Assembly: GCF_014207255.1 (NCBI RefSeq)
Contig: NZ_JACHCZ010000002.1
Location: 868,001-932,000 of the forward strand
From: Pseudomonas sp. JAI120
Lineage (GTDB): Bacteria > Pseudomonadota > Gammaproteobacteria > Pseudomonadales > Pseudomonadaceae
Length of the DNA stretch: 64,000 nt
Direction of reading: 5' to 3'
Shown here piece after piece: positions 1 through 11,131 of the stretch; the stretch's first letter is position 1, and every line of letters starts with the position of its first letter. The position numbers and the translations under genes are program-made. A model generated the notes under the pieces. The model was not told the origin of the DNA, did no database searches, and saw only the letters and a program-made list of their open reading frames with translations.

Positions 1-331
1 AGCTGATATCCGGGAACAGCAGCGGCAGCTCGTGCTGGAACAAGCCGTGGAAGATGTGCGCCAGGACTTCATCGGAACCGTTGCCAAGGAACACCTTGCC
101 GGCGTCGATCCCGTAATACTTGGCCACGGCCTGCTTGAGCAGGTCGCTGTTGGGGTCCGGGTACAGGCGCAGGTTGTCGTTCAACTCGGCCTGCATCGCG
201 GCCAGCGCCTTGGGAGACGGGCCGTAGGGGTTTTCATTGGTGTTGAGCTTGACCAGTTTGGTCAGCTTCGGTTGCTCGCCGGGCACGTAAGGCACGAGGT
301 CCTTGACGAAGGGGCTCCAGAATTTGCTCAT
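1..331 (-). CDS. hisC: Histidinol-phosphate aminotransferase, N-terminal part (cut by window edge)
   Basis: About 110 N-terminal codons of a PLP-dependent class I/II aminotransferase that converts imidazole-acetol phosphate and glutamate to histidinol phosphate in histidine synthesis. The translation starts [20 protein letters not shown], followed by the family motif [13 protein letters not shown] and, near the cut, GNGSDEV, part of the cofactor pocket. The start ATG lies 3 nt after the hisD stop, so the two are co-transcribed. The catalytic lysine lies outside the window. Confidence 0.95.
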   Translation of the reverse strand, partial: MSKFWSPFVKDLVPYVPGEQPKLTKLVKLNTNENPYGPSPKALAAMQAELNDNLRLYPDPNSDLLKQAVAKYYGIDAGKVFLGNGSDEVLAHIFHGLFQHELPLLFPDIS

Positions 332-334
332 GTG

Positions 335-1654
335 TTATTTCCCCTCTTCCAGGATTCGATACTCAGCACTACGGGCGTGGGCGCTCAGGGATTCACCACG
401 GGCCAGCACCGAGGCGGTCTTGCCCAATTCGGAAGCGCCTTGTGGAGAGCAAAAGATGATCGACGAACGTTTCTGGAAGTCATACACCCCCAGCGGCGAC
501 GAGAAGCGCGCGGTGCCGGAAGTCGGCAGCACGTGGTTAGGGCCGGCGCAGTAGTCGCCCAGCGCTTCGCTGGTGTGGCGGCCCATGAAGATCGCACCCG
601 CATGGCGAATCGACGGCAGCCAGGCCTGCGGATCGGCCACGGACAGCTCCAGGTGCTCCGGCGCGATACGGTTGGCCACTTCGATGGCCTGTTCCATGTC
701 ACGCACCAGGATCAGCGCACCACGACCATTGATCGACTTCTCGATGATCTCGGCGCGGTCCATGGTCGGCAGCAGCTTATTGATGCTGGCGGCGACCTTG
801 TCGAGGAACTCGGCGTCCGGGCTGACCAGAATCGCCTGGGCGTCTTCGTCGTGCTCGGCCTGGGAGAACAGGTCCATGGCGATCCAGTCCGGGTCGGTCT
901 GGCCGTCGCACACCACGAGGATTTCCGAAGGGCCGGCGATCATGTCGATACCGACCTGGCCGAACACATGGCGCTTGGCAGTGGCGACGTAGATGTTGCC
1001 GGGACCGACCACCTTGTCGACCTTCGGCACGCTTTCGGTGCCATAAGCCAGGGCGGCAACCGCTTGGGCACCGCCGATGGTGAACACGCGGTCGACACCG
1101 GCAATACAGGCGGCAGCCAGTACCAGTTCGTTGATTTCACCGCGCGGGGTCGGTACCACCATGACCACTTCGGTCACGCCGGCCACTTTGGCCGGGATCG
1201 CGTTCATCAATACTGAGGACGGGTAAGAAGCTTTCCCGCCCGGTACGTACAGACCAGCACGGTCCAGCGGCGTGACCTTCTGGCCCAGCACGGTGCCGTC
1301 GGCCTCGGTGTAGCTCCAGGAGTCCTGCTTCTGTTTTTCGTGGTAGCTGCGCACTCGGCTCGCGGCGACTTCGAGGGCTTCGCGCTGTGGCGCGGTGATG
1401 CGCGTCAGGGCCAGCTCCAGGCGTTCGCGGGGCAGGATCAGGTCAGACATGGACTTGACGTCCAGACCGTCGAACTGGCGGGTGAAGTCCACCAACGCCG
1501 CATCACCGCGCTCGCGCACGGCCTTGATAATGTCGAGCACCCGCTGGTTGACCGAGTCGTCGGACACGCTTTCCCAGCTCAGCAGATGATCCAGATGATG
1601 GGCGAAATCCGGGTCGGCAGCGTTGAGTCGGGCAATTGCAGTGGACGTGGTCAT
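335..1654 (-). CDS. hisD: Histidinol dehydrogenase
   Basis: 439 aa, full length for the family. It catalyses the last two steps of histidine synthesis, NAD-dependent oxidation of histidinol to histidine through the aldehyde, in the cytoplasm with a catalytic zinc. Visible signatures are [21 protein letters not shown], the zinc-region [11 protein letters not shown], the catalytic APEHLEL and the C-terminal [14 protein letters not shown]. It lies between hisG (128 nt gap) and hisC (3 nt gap) on the same strand, an apparent hisG-hisD-hisC operon. The start codon is ATG. Confidence 0.97.
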   Translation of the reverse strand: MTTSTAIARLNAADPDFAHHLDHLLSWESVSDDSVNQRVLDIIKAVRERGDAALVDFTRQFDGLDVKSMSDLILPRERLELALTRITAPQREALEVAASRVRSYHEKQKQDSWSYTEADGTVLGQKVTPLDRAGLYVPGGKASYPSSVLMNAIPAKVAGVTEVVMVVPTPRGEINELVLAAACIAGVDRVFTIGGAQAVAALAYGTESVPKVDKVVGPGNIYVATAKRHVFGQVGIDMIAGPSEILVVCDGQTDPDWIAMDLFSQAEHDEDAQAILVSPDAEFLDKVAASINKLLPTMDRAEIIEKSINGRGALILVRDMEQAIEVANRIAPEHLELSVADPQAWLPSIRHAGAIFMGRHTSEALGDYCAGPNHVLPTSGTARFSSPLGVYDFQKRSSIIFCSPQGASELGKTASVLARGESLSAHARSAEYRILEEGK

Positions 1655-1782
1655 AGCGAGGGCCTCAATAGAATTGGCAAAAACTCAGGCGCCCTAAACT
1701 AGCAGTCGTTTCCGCTTGGGCACCTGAGAATTCTGGCTATGAGGCGGATAGACGGGCGCAGCTTTTCAGCTACGCAGGTGAG

Positions 1783-2418
1783 TCAACCGCGGTGTCGAGA
1801 CTCCACTGCCTGGCGCAGGGTGTCGATCAACGCCTGGATACGGGCGTGTTGCATCTTCATCGACGCTTTGTTGACGATCAGCCGAGAGCTGATATCGGCG
1901 ATAAAATCCTGTGGTTCGAGACCGTTGGCACGCAGGGTGTTGCCGGTGTCGACCACGTCGATGATCTTGTCGGCCAGGCCGATCAGCGGCGCCAGCTCCA
2001 TCGAGCCGTAGAGCTTGATGATGTCGACCTGACGGCCTTGTTCGGCGTAGTAACGCTTGGCAACGTTGACGAACTTGGTGGCCACGCGCAGGCGGCCTTT
2101 AGGCTCGACATCACCGACACGGCCGGCGGTCATCAGCTTGCACAGGGCAATGCGCAGGTCCAGCGGCTCGTACAGGCCTTGGCCGCCGTATTCCATCAGC
2201 ACGTCTTTACCCGCGACGCCGAGGTCGGCCGCGCCATGTTCAACGTAAGTCGGCACGTCGGTAGCCCGTACGATCAGCAGGCGAACGTCGTCCTGGGTCG
2301 TAGGGATGATCAGCTTGCGGCTCTTGTCCGGATTCTCGGTCGGCACGATGCCCGCTTCAGCCAGAAGCGGCAAAGTGTCGTCAAGGATGCGGCCCTTGGA
2401 CAGTGCGATGGTCAACAT
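1783..2418 (-). CDS. hisG: ATP phosphoribosyltransferase, short form
   Basis: Condenses ATP with PRPP, the committed step of histidine synthesis. The ATG at 2418 gives [12 protein letters not shown] and 211 aa; an in-frame TTG at 2430 adds four residues and is less likely. Motifs are SKGRIL at the N-terminus, [12 protein letters not shown], and the PRPP-binding [15 protein letters not shown]. The protein lacks the C-terminal regulatory ACT-like domain of long HisG (about 300 aa), so it is the short form. By family knowledge this form needs the HisZ subunit, which is not in this window. Confidence 0.96.
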   Translation of the reverse strand: MLTIALSKGRILDDTLPLLAEAGIVPTENPDKSRKLIIPTTQDDVRLLIVRATDVPTYVEHGAADLGVAGKDVLMEYGGQGLYEPLDLRIALCKLMTAGRVGDVEPKGRLRVATKFVNVAKRYYAEQGRQVDIIKLYGSMELAPLIGLADKIIDVVDTGNTLRANGLEPQDFIADISSRLIVNKASMKMQHARIQALIDTLRQAVESRHRG

Positions 2419-2519
2419 GGGAAACGTCAATCCTTCATCAGGCTATTGCTGTCCGGTCGCAAACGGCGCCAGACACAGATCGAGGCCATGACAGCCTCGA
2501 CTTGAAACAAATCAGTGTA

Positions 2520-2619
2520 TGTAGGAGCGAGCTTGCTCGTGAAAAACGTCAACGATAACGCGTTTATTCAGACTCAACGCGGTGCCCACGAGTTCTTCGC
2601 GAGCAAGCTCGCTCCTACA
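2520..2619. repeat. REPIN (inverted REP pair), GAGCGAGCTTGCTCG class
   Basis: Two 20-nt copies of TGTAGGAGCGAGCTTGCTCG stand in inverted orientation about 60 nt apart, at 2520-2539 and 2600-2619, in the hisG-murA gap. Each copy is itself palindromic. This is the layout of Pseudomonas REP doublets (REPINs), which are mobilised in trans by RAYT transposases; no RAYT gene is in the window. It could also form a hairpin limiting murA-to-hisG read-through. Confidence 0.9.
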
Positions 2620-2631
2620 ATGCAGTGGGGA

Positions 2632-4160
<1,529 letters not shown>

Positions 4161-4205
4161 GATCAACCTCTATCGGCGCCCAGTGCGCACGGGTCGCACA
4201 TCATA

Positions 4206-4260
4206 CAAAAAAGCCCCGCGCCTGCGAACCCCGCATAGCAGGACTCTGACGGGGGGCTTC
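4206..4260 (-). terminator. Rho-independent terminator after mlaB
   Basis: Read on the minus strand, GAAGCCCC pairs with GGGGCTTTTTTG across a loop that can itself fold, and ends in six T. It lies just downstream of the mlaB stop and upstream of ibaG, so it ends mlaFEDCB transcription and separates it from ibaG-murA. Confidence 0.75.
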
Positions 4261-4274
4261 ATCGATAATGTGTA

Positions 4275-4580
4275 TTAAGGATGCGCCAATAGCTCGGTCA
4301 AACCGGAAACTTCGGCGATTTCACGCATGTCTTCAGGCAATGCACGGATGCTGACCGGTTTTTTGGCCGCCTCAGCATCACGCATGAAGCACAGCAGCAA
4401 CGACAAGCCGACGCTGCTGGACTTGGTTACCGCCGAGCAATCCAGCACCAACGCAGGGGCAGTGCTGGCCTTGATCAGCGCCTGGCCCTGCTTGCGCAGG
4501 TCAGGCCCGGTGCGGTAATCCAGCACGCCGCTGAGGAACAACTCGCCAGCGTCGCCGAGACGAACAGCCGACTCGGTCAT
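4275..4580 (-). CDS. mlaB: STAS-domain protein of the Mla transporter
   Basis: 101 aa single STAS domain. MlaB binds the ATPase MlaF and is needed for assembly and activity of the MlaFEDB inner-membrane complex that moves phospholipids between membranes. The central strand-helix element LVLDCSAVTKSSSVGLSLLL carries the conserved Ser run typical of the family. Its ATG overlaps the mlaC stop by 4 nt (ATGA), indicating translational coupling. It is the last gene of mlaFEDCB, followed by a terminator. Confidence 0.92.
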   Translation of the reverse strand: MTESAVRLGDAGELFLSGVLDYRTGPDLRKQGQALIKASTAPALVLDCSAVTKSSSVGLSLLLCFMRDAEAAKKPVSIRALPEDMREIAEVSGLTELLAHP

Positions 4581-5224
4581 TGCGCAGGCTTCCCTGCAGT
4601 TTTATCGGTCTCTTCCTTGGCCTTGGCGACTTCACCGGCCCAACCATTGATGGTTTTGTCCAGGTCGTTGCCATTGCGCTGCATGGCGTCGGCGAACTGG
4701 TCACGGAACAGCTTGCCGATGTTGATACCGTTGATGATCACGTTGCGCAGTTTCCACTCGCCACTGATCTTCTCCAGCGTGTACTGCACCGGGTAAACGG
4801 CACCATTGTTGCCCTTGACGCTCATGTTGACACTGGTGCGGTCACCCGACTCATCCCCGGCAGGAGCGACGGTGATGCCCTGGTTGTTGTACTCAAGCAA
4901 AGCGTTGCCATAAAACTGGAACAGGCCGCGCTTGAAGTTTTCCTGGAACGTTTGCATTTGCGCAGGAGTGGCCTTGCGCGAATATTTGACCGTCATGATG
5001 CTTTTGGAGATACCTTCAGCATCCACCACGGGACCAACAATAGTGTTGAGCGCTTCATAAAACTTGGAAGGGTCTTGCTTGTACTGCTCTTTATTGGCAG
5101 TCAGGTCAGCCAACATCCTGTTGGTAGTGTCCTGCACCAGTTCGTGCGCAGAACCTGCTGCGTTGGCCATCAACGGCAGCGCTGCAAGCAGTACCAGGAG
5201 ACCACGTCGCAAGGTAGAGATCAT
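4577..5224 (-). CDS. mlaC: Periplasmic phospholipid-binding protein MlaC
   Basis: 215 aa from the ATG at 5224 (MISTLRRGLLVLLAALPLMA); an upstream in-frame start at 5239 adds five residues. The N-terminus is a Sec signal peptide cleaved near ANA-AGS. The rest matches MlaC (Tol-tolerance Ttg2D type), including QTFQENFKRGLFQFYGNALLEY and YTLEKISGEWKLRNVIINGI. MlaC shuttles phospholipids between the outer-membrane MlaA complex and MlaFEDB. It starts 11 nt after mlaD. Confidence 0.95.
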   Translation of the reverse strand: MISTLRRGLLVLLAALPLMANAAGSAHELVQDTTNRMLADLTANKEQYKQDPSKFYEALNTIVGPVVDAEGISKSIMTVKYSRKATPAQMQTFQENFKRGLFQFYGNALLEYNNQGITVAPAGDESGDRTSVNMSVKGNNGAVYPVQYTLEKISGEWKLRNVIINGINIGKLFRDQFADAMQRNGNDLDKTINGWAGEVAKAKEETDKTAGKPAQ

Positions 5225-5235
5225 GTACAGATTCC

Positions 5236-5703
5236 TCATTTAGCGTCTTTATTGACCGTATTGAGCAGGAATTTACCGATCAGGTCTTCAAGCACCAACG
5301 ACGACTGTGTGTCGTGGATTGTCGAGCCATCCTTGAGCAGGGCTGTTTCCCCGCCCACGCTGACACCGATGTATTTCTCGCCCAGCAGACCCGCAGTGAG
5401 GATAGATGCAGTGGAATCGGTAGGCAGATTATCTACCTTCTTATCCAACTGCATCGTCACTCGACCCGTGAAGCTGTCATGATCCAGATCGATTGCCGTG
5501 ACCTTACCGATGGTGACACCGGCCATGGTCACTTTAGCTCTGACAGTCAAACCAGCGATATTGTCGAAGTAAGCGTAAAGTTTATAAGTATCGGCGGTCG
5601 GGCTGGCGGAAAGGCCACTGACTCGCAGGGCCAGCAACAGTAAAGCCAGGATGCCAGCCAGCAAGAAAAGGCCGACACCGATTTCCACAGTGCGGTTTTG
5701 CAT
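5236..5703 (-). CDS. mlaD: MCE-domain phospholipid transport protein MlaD
   Basis: 155 aa. One N-terminal membrane anchor (GVGLFLLAGILALLLLALRV) is followed by an MCE domain, seen as AYFDNIAGLTVRAKVTMAGV and GKVTAIDLD. MlaD hexamers form the periplasmic lipid channel of the Mla ABC transporter. The stop overlaps nothing, but the start overlaps the mlaE stop by 1 nt, consistent with tight coupling. Confidence 0.95.
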   Translation of the reverse strand: MQNRTVEIGVGLFLLAGILALLLLALRVSGLSASPTADTYKLYAYFDNIAGLTVRAKVTMAGVTIGKVTAIDLDHDSFTGRVTMQLDKKVDNLPTDSTASILTAGLLGEKYIGVSVGGETALLKDGSTIHDTQSSLVLEDLIGKFLLNTVNKDAK

Positions 5704-6500
5704 CAGAAATCTCCAAACATCAAGGCGGTCAAAATGAAGTCAAGGCCCAGTACCGCCAGTGAGGCGTACACAACGGTCTTGGTGGTGGCGCGACTGATCC
5801 CTTCTGAAGTGGGCTCACAGTCATAGCCTTGGAATACGGCGATCCAGGTCACTACAAAGGCGAAGACGATGCTCTTTATGACGCCATTGAGCACGTCACC
5901 GCTGAAAGTCACGCTGTTTTGCATGTTGGCCCAGTAGGAGCCGTCGTAGACGCCCAGCCAGTCCACTGCCACCCAGGAGCCGCCCCAGATACCGACCACG
6001 CTGAAGATCATCGCCAGCAAAGGCAGGGAAATAAAGCCGGCCCACAGGCGCGGGGCAACAATGTACTTGAGCGGGTCCACGCCGATCATTTCCAGGCTGG
6101 ACAACTGCTCGGTGGACTTCATGTTGCCGATTTCGGCAGTCAACGCGGAACCCGCTCGTCCGGCGAACAGCAACGCGGTCACGACCGGCCCCAACTCACG
6201 CAGCAGCGTCAGGGCAACCATCTGCCCCACCGCCTGCTCCGAACCGTAGCTGGACAGGATATTGAAGCCCTGCAACGCCAGCACCATCCCGATGAACATC
6301 CCGGAGACCACAATGATCACCAGGGACATCACGCCCACCGAATGCAGTTGCTTGATCAACAGGCCGAAGCCGCCACCAATGCCACCGCGGCCGAGCAAGG
6401 CGTGAAACAGGAAAATTGTCGAGCGACCCAGCACTTCGACGATGTCGATACCGGATCGACCGAAAAGGCGAACCTTCTCGATGAGAGATGTCTTGCGCAT
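5703..6500 (-). CDS. mlaE: Mla ABC transporter permease MlaE
   Basis: 265 aa inner-membrane permease of the MlaE family with about five to six hydrophobic segments. Family features are GGFGLLIKQLHSVGVMSLVI, the coupling region AEIGNMKSTEQLSSLEMIGVD (residues near the middle) and LPLLAMIFSVVGIWGG. It forms the transmembrane core binding MlaF and the MlaD hexamer. It overlaps both neighbours by 1 nt. Confidence 0.96.
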   Translation of the reverse strand: MRKTSLIEKVRLFGRSGIDIVEVLGRSTIFLFHALLGRGGIGGGFGLLIKQLHSVGVMSLVIIVVSGMFIGMVLALQGFNILSSYGSEQAVGQMVALTLLRELGPVVTALLFAGRAGSALTAEIGNMKSTEQLSSLEMIGVDPLKYIVAPRLWAGFISLPLLAMIFSVVGIWGGSWVAVDWLGVYDGSYWANMQNSVTFSGDVLNGVIKSIVFAFVVTWIAVFQGYDCEPTSEGISRATTKTVVYASLAVLGLDFILTALMFGDF

Positions 6501-7309
6501 CAGCGCTTCCCCAGAAGGTCTGAGCGGTAATCCGCTGCCGGAAAGTGAAAAGGCACAGGGCCATCGGGATCGCCGGTCATGAATTGGCGAATACGCGGGT
6601 TGTCGGCGTTCATCAGTTCTTCAGGCGTACCCTGCCCCAGCACCTGGCCATCGCCGACTACATAGAGGTAATCGGCGATGCTCGCGGTTTCTGCAAGGTC
6701 GTGAGAGACCACGATGCTGGTGATACCCAGCGCATCGTTGAGCAGACGAATCAGGCGCACCAGCACACCCATGGCAATCGGATCCTGGCCGACGAAAGGC
6801 TCGTCGTACATGAGGATCTGCGGGTCGAGGGCGATGGCACGCGCCAGAGCCACACGGCGCTTCATGCCGCCGGACAGTTCGTCGGGCATCAGGTCGATGG
6901 CACCACGAAGGCCTACGGCCTGCAATTTCAGCAACACAATGTCACGAATCATTTCGTCGGACAGCTGGGTATGCACCCGCAACGGAAACGCCACGTTCTC
7001 GAACACATCGAGGTCGGTAAACAGCGCACCGCTCTGGAACAGCACGCCCATATGCTTGCGAGCATCGAACAGATCGCTGCGCGACAAGGTCGGCAGGTTC
7101 TGGCCGTTGACCCACACTTCACCGGCGCTGGGGCGCAATTGCATGCCCATCAGACGCAACAGCGTGGTCTTGCCGCAACCGGACGGACCCATGATGCCCG
7201 TGACCTTGCCGCGGGGAATGCGAATATCGACGTTATTGAAGATGCTGCGCGTCCCGCGCTTGAAGGTCAGTCCCTTCAGCTCGACCGCGTAGGCGTTATC
7301 GGCACTCAT
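6500..7309 (-). CDS. mlaF: Mla ABC transporter ATP-binding protein MlaF
   Basis: 269 aa ABC ATPase powering phospholipid transport. Walker A is GPSGCGKTT, the signature is LSGGMKRRVALARA, Walker B is ILMYDEPFVGQDP with the catalytic Glu, and the H-loop is VVSHDLAET. The C-terminal tail beyond the ATPase core fits the known extension that contacts MlaB. It is first in mlaFEDCB and faces kdsD across a 311-nt gap. Confidence 0.96.
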   Translation of the reverse strand: MSADNAYAVELKGLTFKRGTRSIFNNVDIRIPRGKVTGIMGPSGCGKTTLLRLMGMQLRPSAGEVWVNGQNLPTLSRSDLFDARKHMGVLFQSGALFTDLDVFENVAFPLRVHTQLSDEMIRDIVLLKLQAVGLRGAIDLMPDELSGGMKRRVALARAIALDPQILMYDEPFVGQDPIAMGVLVRLIRLLNDALGITSIVVSHDLAETASIADYLYVVGDGQVLGQGTPEELMNADNPRIRQFMTGDPDGPVPFHFPAADYRSDLLGKR

Positions 7310-7620
7310 CTAAACTCCTTGGGATGCAGCCTCTCACTCAGACACCATGCATGCGACAAACGTTTGCAACGGTGACGCATATAGATAGCCTCATGGGCTG
7401 GGCGGACTGAACTGGCGGCGAACTATATCACTGCTGGTACAGGGCGCCCAAGGCCGGAACAGCGCTAGTTCAGTTTAGGGACAGGGAAAAAAGGTTGCTG
7501 GCTATGTTACTGAGGATCGATCTCAGGTATTCGTTGAATAAAGCCTGACGAACTTGCGTGAGGGAATTGATCATTACCGCTATAATCGCCGACTTTTCGT
7601 CAGGCTATACGACTTCAGAC
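7310..7620. promoter_or_regulatory. Divergent promoter region mlaF / kdsD
   Basis: No gene fits in these 311 nt. A perfect sigma-70 -10 box, TATAAT, lies at 7581-7586, about 35 nt before the kdsD ATG; its -35 is not obvious. The mla promoter must lie nearer 7320-7400, where I see no clear consensus. A short ORF-like extension of kdsD upstream to 7558 would run through the -10 box and is therefore rejected. Confidence 0.55.
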
Positions 7621-8595
7621 ATGAGCCAATCCAGCGACCTTATTCAATCCGCGCAACGCACCATCCGCCTCGAAGTTGAAGCCGTAGAAGGCTTGCTGGC
7701 CCATATCGACGCAGATTTCGTACGCGCCTGCGAGATGATTCTGGCCAGCAAGGGCCGTGTTGTCGTGGTCGGCATGGGCAAGTCGGGCCACGTCGGCAAC
7801 AAGATCGCCGCCACCCTGGCCAGCACCGGGACCACCGCATTTTTCGTACATCCGGCCGAAGCCAGCCACGGCGACATGGGCATGATCACCAAGGATGACA
7901 TCATCCTGGCGCTGTCCAACTCCGGCACCACCAACGAAATCGTGACCCTGCTGCCGCTGATCAAGCGCCTGGGCATCAAGATGATCAGCGTCACCGGCAA
8001 CCCGGAATCAACGCTGGCCAAGGCCGGCGACGTGAACCTGAATGTTCACGTGGACCACGAGGCCTGCCCGCTGAACCTGGCGCCGACCTCCTCCACCACC
8101 GCAGCCCTTGTCATGGGCGACGCCTTGGCCGTAGCGCTGCTGGAAGCCCGCGGATTCACCGCTGAAGACTTCGCGTTTTCCCACCCAGGTGGTGCCCTGG
8201 GCCGCCGTCTGTTGCTGAAAGTGGAAAATGTCATGCATTCGGGCGAGGAATTGCCCCACGTCCAGCGCGGCACCCTGCTGAAGGACGCGCTGATGGAAAT
8301 GACCCGCAAGGGCCTGGGTATGACCGTGATCCTGGAAGCCGATGGGCGCCTGGCCGGGGTATTCACTGACGGTGATTTGCGCCGCACCCTGGACCGCACC
8401 ATCGATATCCGCACCGCGACCATCGACGCCGTGATGACCCCCCATGGCAAGACTGCACGCCCTGAAATGCTGGCAGCCGAAGCATTGAAGATCATGGAAG
8501 ACCACAAGATCGGCGCACTGGTGGTGATCGATAGCGACGACCACCCGATTGGCGCCCTGAACATGCACGACTTGCTGCGTGCGGGAGTGATGTAA
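7621..8595 (+). CDS. kdsD: D-arabinose 5-phosphate isomerase
   Basis: 324 aa from the ATG at 7621 (MSQSSDLIQSAQRTIRLEVE). Interconverts ribulose 5-phosphate and arabinose 5-phosphate, first step of Kdo synthesis for LPS. The N-terminal SIS domain shows VVVGMGKSGHVGNKIAATLA and HPAEASHGDMGM. Two CBS domains follow (from VMHSGEELPHV and from VMTPHGKTARP). It abuts kdsC without a gap and heads the kdsDC-lptCAB run. Confidence 0.96.
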   Translation: MSQSSDLIQSAQRTIRLEVEAVEGLLAHIDADFVRACEMILASKGRVVVVGMGKSGHVGNKIAATLASTGTTAFFVHPAEASHGDMGMITKDDIILALSNSGTTNEIVTLLPLIKRLGIKMISVTGNPESTLAKAGDVNLNVHVDHEACPLNLAPTSSTTAALVMGDALAVALLEARGFTAEDFAFSHPGGALGRRLLLKVENVMHSGEELPHVQRGTLLKDALMEMTRKGLGMTVILEADGRLAGVFTDGDLRRTLDRTIDIRTATIDAVMTPHGKTARPEMLAAEALKIMEDHKIGALVVIDSDDHPIGALNMHDLLRAGVM

Positions 8596-9120
8596 ATGAC
8601 CAGCGACCTGTTGCAACGCGGCAAACACATCAAACTGGCGATTTTCGACGTTGACGGCGTACTGACCGATGGCCGCCTGTACTTTCTCGAAGACGGCAGC
8701 GAATTCAAGACGTTCAATACCCTCGACGGCCAGGGCATCAAGATGCTGATGGCTTCGGGCGTGCAAACGGCGATTATCAGCGGCAGAAAAACCCCGGTTG
8801 TGGAACGCCGCGCACAAAACCTCGGTATTCCTCACCTGTATCAGGGCCGCGAGGATAAACTGGTGGTTCTGGACGAGCTTCTTGGCAAACTCAACCTAAG
8901 CTATGAGCAGGTCGCCTATCTGGGCGATGATCTGCCTGACTTGCCGGTCATTCGCCGAGTAGGCCTGGGCATGGCCGTCGCCAATGCGGCGACATTTGTT
9001 CGCGAGCACGCCCACGGCATCACCACCGCCCGCGGCGGCGAAGGTGCCGCCCGCGAGTTCTGTGAACTGATCCTGCGAGCCCAAGGCAGTCTTGAAGCGG
9101 CCCACGCCGCCTACCTATAG
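8596..9120 (+). CDS. kdsC: Kdo 8-phosphate phosphatase
   Basis: 174 aa HAD-superfamily phosphatase (C0 type, no cap) that releases phosphate from Kdo-8-P. HAD motif I is IFDVDGVLTDG, motif II SGRKTP, and motif IV YLGDDLPDLPV. The ATG immediately follows the kdsD TAA. Together with kdsD it supplies Kdo, next to the LPS-export genes that follow. Confidence 0.96.
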   Translation: MTSDLLQRGKHIKLAIFDVDGVLTDGRLYFLEDGSEFKTFNTLDGQGIKMLMASGVQTAIISGRKTPVVERRAQNLGIPHLYQGREDKLVVLDELLGKLNLSYEQVAYLGDDLPDLPVIRRVGLGMAVANAATFVREHAHGITTARGGEGAAREFCELILRAQGSLEAAHAAYL

Positions 9121-9128
9121 AGCGTTTT

Positions 9129-9701
9129 ATGCTGAGCAAAAAGATTCGCAACTTCCTGCTATTCGGAGTCATCGCCGCGCTGTTCCTTGCGGTGGGCTAC
9201 TGGAATATCAGCCCGGGGCGCTTCCTCGACCAGCCTGCCGCGCAGGTTGACGACGGGGCCATCGACTATTACGCCACCAATGCCTATAGCGTGCAGTTCC
9301 TGCCCGACGGCAAGGTGCAGTACGAAATGACGTCGGACAAAGTCGAGCACTTGAAGGCCACGGAAGTCACCCTGCTGACCAACCCGGACCTGAACCTGTA
9401 CCGCGGCACCGAGTTTCCGTGGCATGTCACGAGCAAGCGTGGCGAGGTGAACCCGGACGGCACCGAGGTAGAACTGATTGACTCGGTACGCGTTGCGCGT
9501 ACTGACGCCAAAAACCGTGACACCGTGATTACCAGCAGTCGCATGACCGTATTCCCACAGAAGCAATATGCGCAGACCGAGCAAGACGTTAGAATCGACG
9601 GCGCTGGCGGTGTATCGACTGGCAAGGGAATGAAAGCGTATTTGAAAGAAAGCAGGATACACCTGCTATCGAACGTAAGAGGACAGTATGAGGCTCGTTA
9701 A
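9129..9701 (+). CDS. lptC: LPS export protein LptC
   Basis: 190 aa bitopic protein: one N-terminal membrane helix (FLLFGVIAALFLAVGYW) and a periplasmic beta-jellyroll domain. It receives LPS from LptB2FG and passes it to LptA. Family-type sequence includes YEMTSDKVEHLKATEVTLL and TSKRGEVNPDG. Its end overlaps lptA by 14 nt, a usual arrangement. Confidence 0.94.
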   Translation: MLSKKIRNFLLFGVIAALFLAVGYWNISPGRFLDQPAAQVDDGAIDYYATNAYSVQFLPDGKVQYEMTSDKVEHLKATEVTLLTNPDLNLYRGTEFPWHVTSKRGEVNPDGTEVELIDSVRVARTDAKNRDTVITSSRMTVFPQKQYAQTEQDVRIDGAGGVSTGKGMKAYLKESRIHLLSNVRGQYEAR

Positions 9702-10221
9702 AACTCTCCCTATTTTGCTCGGCCTGGGCGCAGCACTGGGAAGCGTGAGCGCCTGGGCTCTGCCGAACGATAGCCAGCAACCGATCCACATCTCGGCTGA
9801 CGATGCGCAACTGGATGACAAGCAAGGCGTCGCCACCTATACCGGCGGCGTGATCATCACCCAGGGTTCGATGAAGATCACCGGCAACACGGTGACACTG
9901 ACGCGCACTCAAGCGGGCGATATCGACGTGGTGACATCGGTGGGCAACCTGGCTTACTTCGAACAGAAGCAGTCGGCTACCGACACCGGCCCGATGAAGG
10001 GCTACGGCAAGACCATCCAGTATCACGCCCAGCAGAATCGCATCGTGCTGATCGACCAGGCCAAGGTACTCAGCCCCGATGGCAACTCCACGGAAGGTGA
10101 AAAGATCACCTATGACACCGTGAAGCAGATTGCCAACGCCGGTCGCGCCAATGGCAGCAAGGTCACCGCGCCACGCCCCCGTATCGATATGGTTATCCAG
10201 CCGAAGAAGAAGGCCGAGTAA
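9688..10221 (+). CDS. lptA: Periplasmic LPS bridge protein LptA
   Basis: 177 aa with a Sec signal peptide ([18 protein letters not shown], cleaved before LPND) and one OstA/LptA jellyroll domain: [35 protein letters not shown]. LptA polymerises into the periplasmic bridge carrying LPS to LptD. It shares a TAATG overlap with lptB. Confidence 0.95.
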   Translation: MRLVKTLPILLGLGAALGSVSAWALPNDSQQPIHISADDAQLDDKQGVATYTGGVIITQGSMKITGNTVTLTRTQAGDIDVVTSVGNLAYFEQKQSATDTGPMKGYGKTIQYHAQQNRIVLIDQAKVLSPDGNSTEGEKITYDTVKQIANAGRANGSKVTAPRPRIDMVIQPKKKAE

Positions 10222-10946
10222 TGGCAACCCTGAAAGCCCAGCATCTGGCCAAGGCCTATAAAAGCCGTCAGGTCGTGCGCGACGTCAGCCTGTCGATCGA
10301 CAGCGGCCAGATCGTCGGCTTGCTTGGCCCCAACGGCGCCGGCAAGACCACCTGCTTCTACATGATTGTCGGCCTGGTCCAGGCGGACCAAGGTCGCGTA
10401 CTGATCGACGACCTGGATGTGAGCCACCAGCCAATGCACGGGCGCGCCCGTGCCGGTATCGGCTATCTTCCGCAGGAAGCGTCGATCTTCCGCAAGCTGT
10501 CGGTATCCGACAACATCATGGCCATCCTTGAAACCCGCAAGGAACTCGACCGTGAAGGCCGCCGCAAAGAATTGGAAAGCCTGCTTCAGGAATTCCACAT
10601 CAACCACATTCGAGACAACCTTGGCATGAGCCTGTCCGGTGGTGAGCGGCGTCGCGTGGAAATCGCCCGCGCCCTGGCCACCGCCCCCAAGTTCATTCTG
10701 CTGGACGAACCGTTTGCCGGCGTCGACCCCATCTCGGTCGGCGACATCAAGCAGATCATCCATCACCTCAAGGCCAAGGGCATCGGTGTACTGATCACCG
10801 ACCACAACGTGCGTGAGACCCTCGACATCTGTGAAACCGCGTATATCGTCAACGATGGTCAGCTGATCGCCGAAGGCGACTCTGCCACCATCCTGGCCAA
10901 CGAGCTGGTCAAGGAAGTGTACCTGGGTCACGAGTTCCGCCTGTAA
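10221..10946 (+). CDS. lptB: LPS export ATPase LptB
   Basis: 241 aa ABC ATPase that drives LPS extraction through LptFG. Walker [10 protein letters not shown], signature [15 protein letters not shown], Walker [15 protein letters not shown]-loop [10 protein letters not shown]. Starts inside the lptA stop (TAATG). lptF and lptG are not in this window, as usual. Confidence 0.97.
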   Translation: MATLKAQHLAKAYKSRQVVRDVSLSIDSGQIVGLLGPNGAGKTTCFYMIVGLVQADQGRVLIDDLDVSHQPMHGRARAGIGYLPQEASIFRKLSVSDNIMAILETRKELDREGRRKELESLLQEFHINHIRDNLGMSLSGGERRRVEIARALATAPKFILLDEPFAGVDPISVGDIKQIIHHLKAKGIGVLITDHNVRETLDICETAYIVNDGQLIAEGDSATILANELVKEVYLGHEFRL

Positions 10947-11049
10947 ACACCGTGGTGTCACGGCCGCTCGCCAAAGCGCGCGGGAGTCAATGAAAACCTC
11001 CGGATTTTTATTGTTACCGCGCTCTAGGCAAAGCACCCGATATCAGGCA

Positions 11050-11055
11050 TATAAT
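11050..11055 (+). promoter_or_regulatory. Candidate -10 box upstream of rpoN
   Basis: TATAAT lies 77 nt upstream of the rpoN ATG in the 185-nt lptB-rpoN gap. No good -35 sits 17 nt upstream, so the assignment is tentative. The gap itself shows rpoN has its own promoter or a leader rather than tight coupling to lptB. Confidence 0.4.
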
Positions 11056-11131
11056 TTGCTTATGTTTGGCGCTCACGCGCCCTGTCGTGGATGGCGCATT
11101 GCGCCGGCGAATAAGGTGTTAAGCCCCTGCC

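Noticed and set aside
7558..7620. 21-codon extension of kdsD
   Set aside because: Runs through the TATAAT box; the ATG at 7621 matches the family N-terminus.
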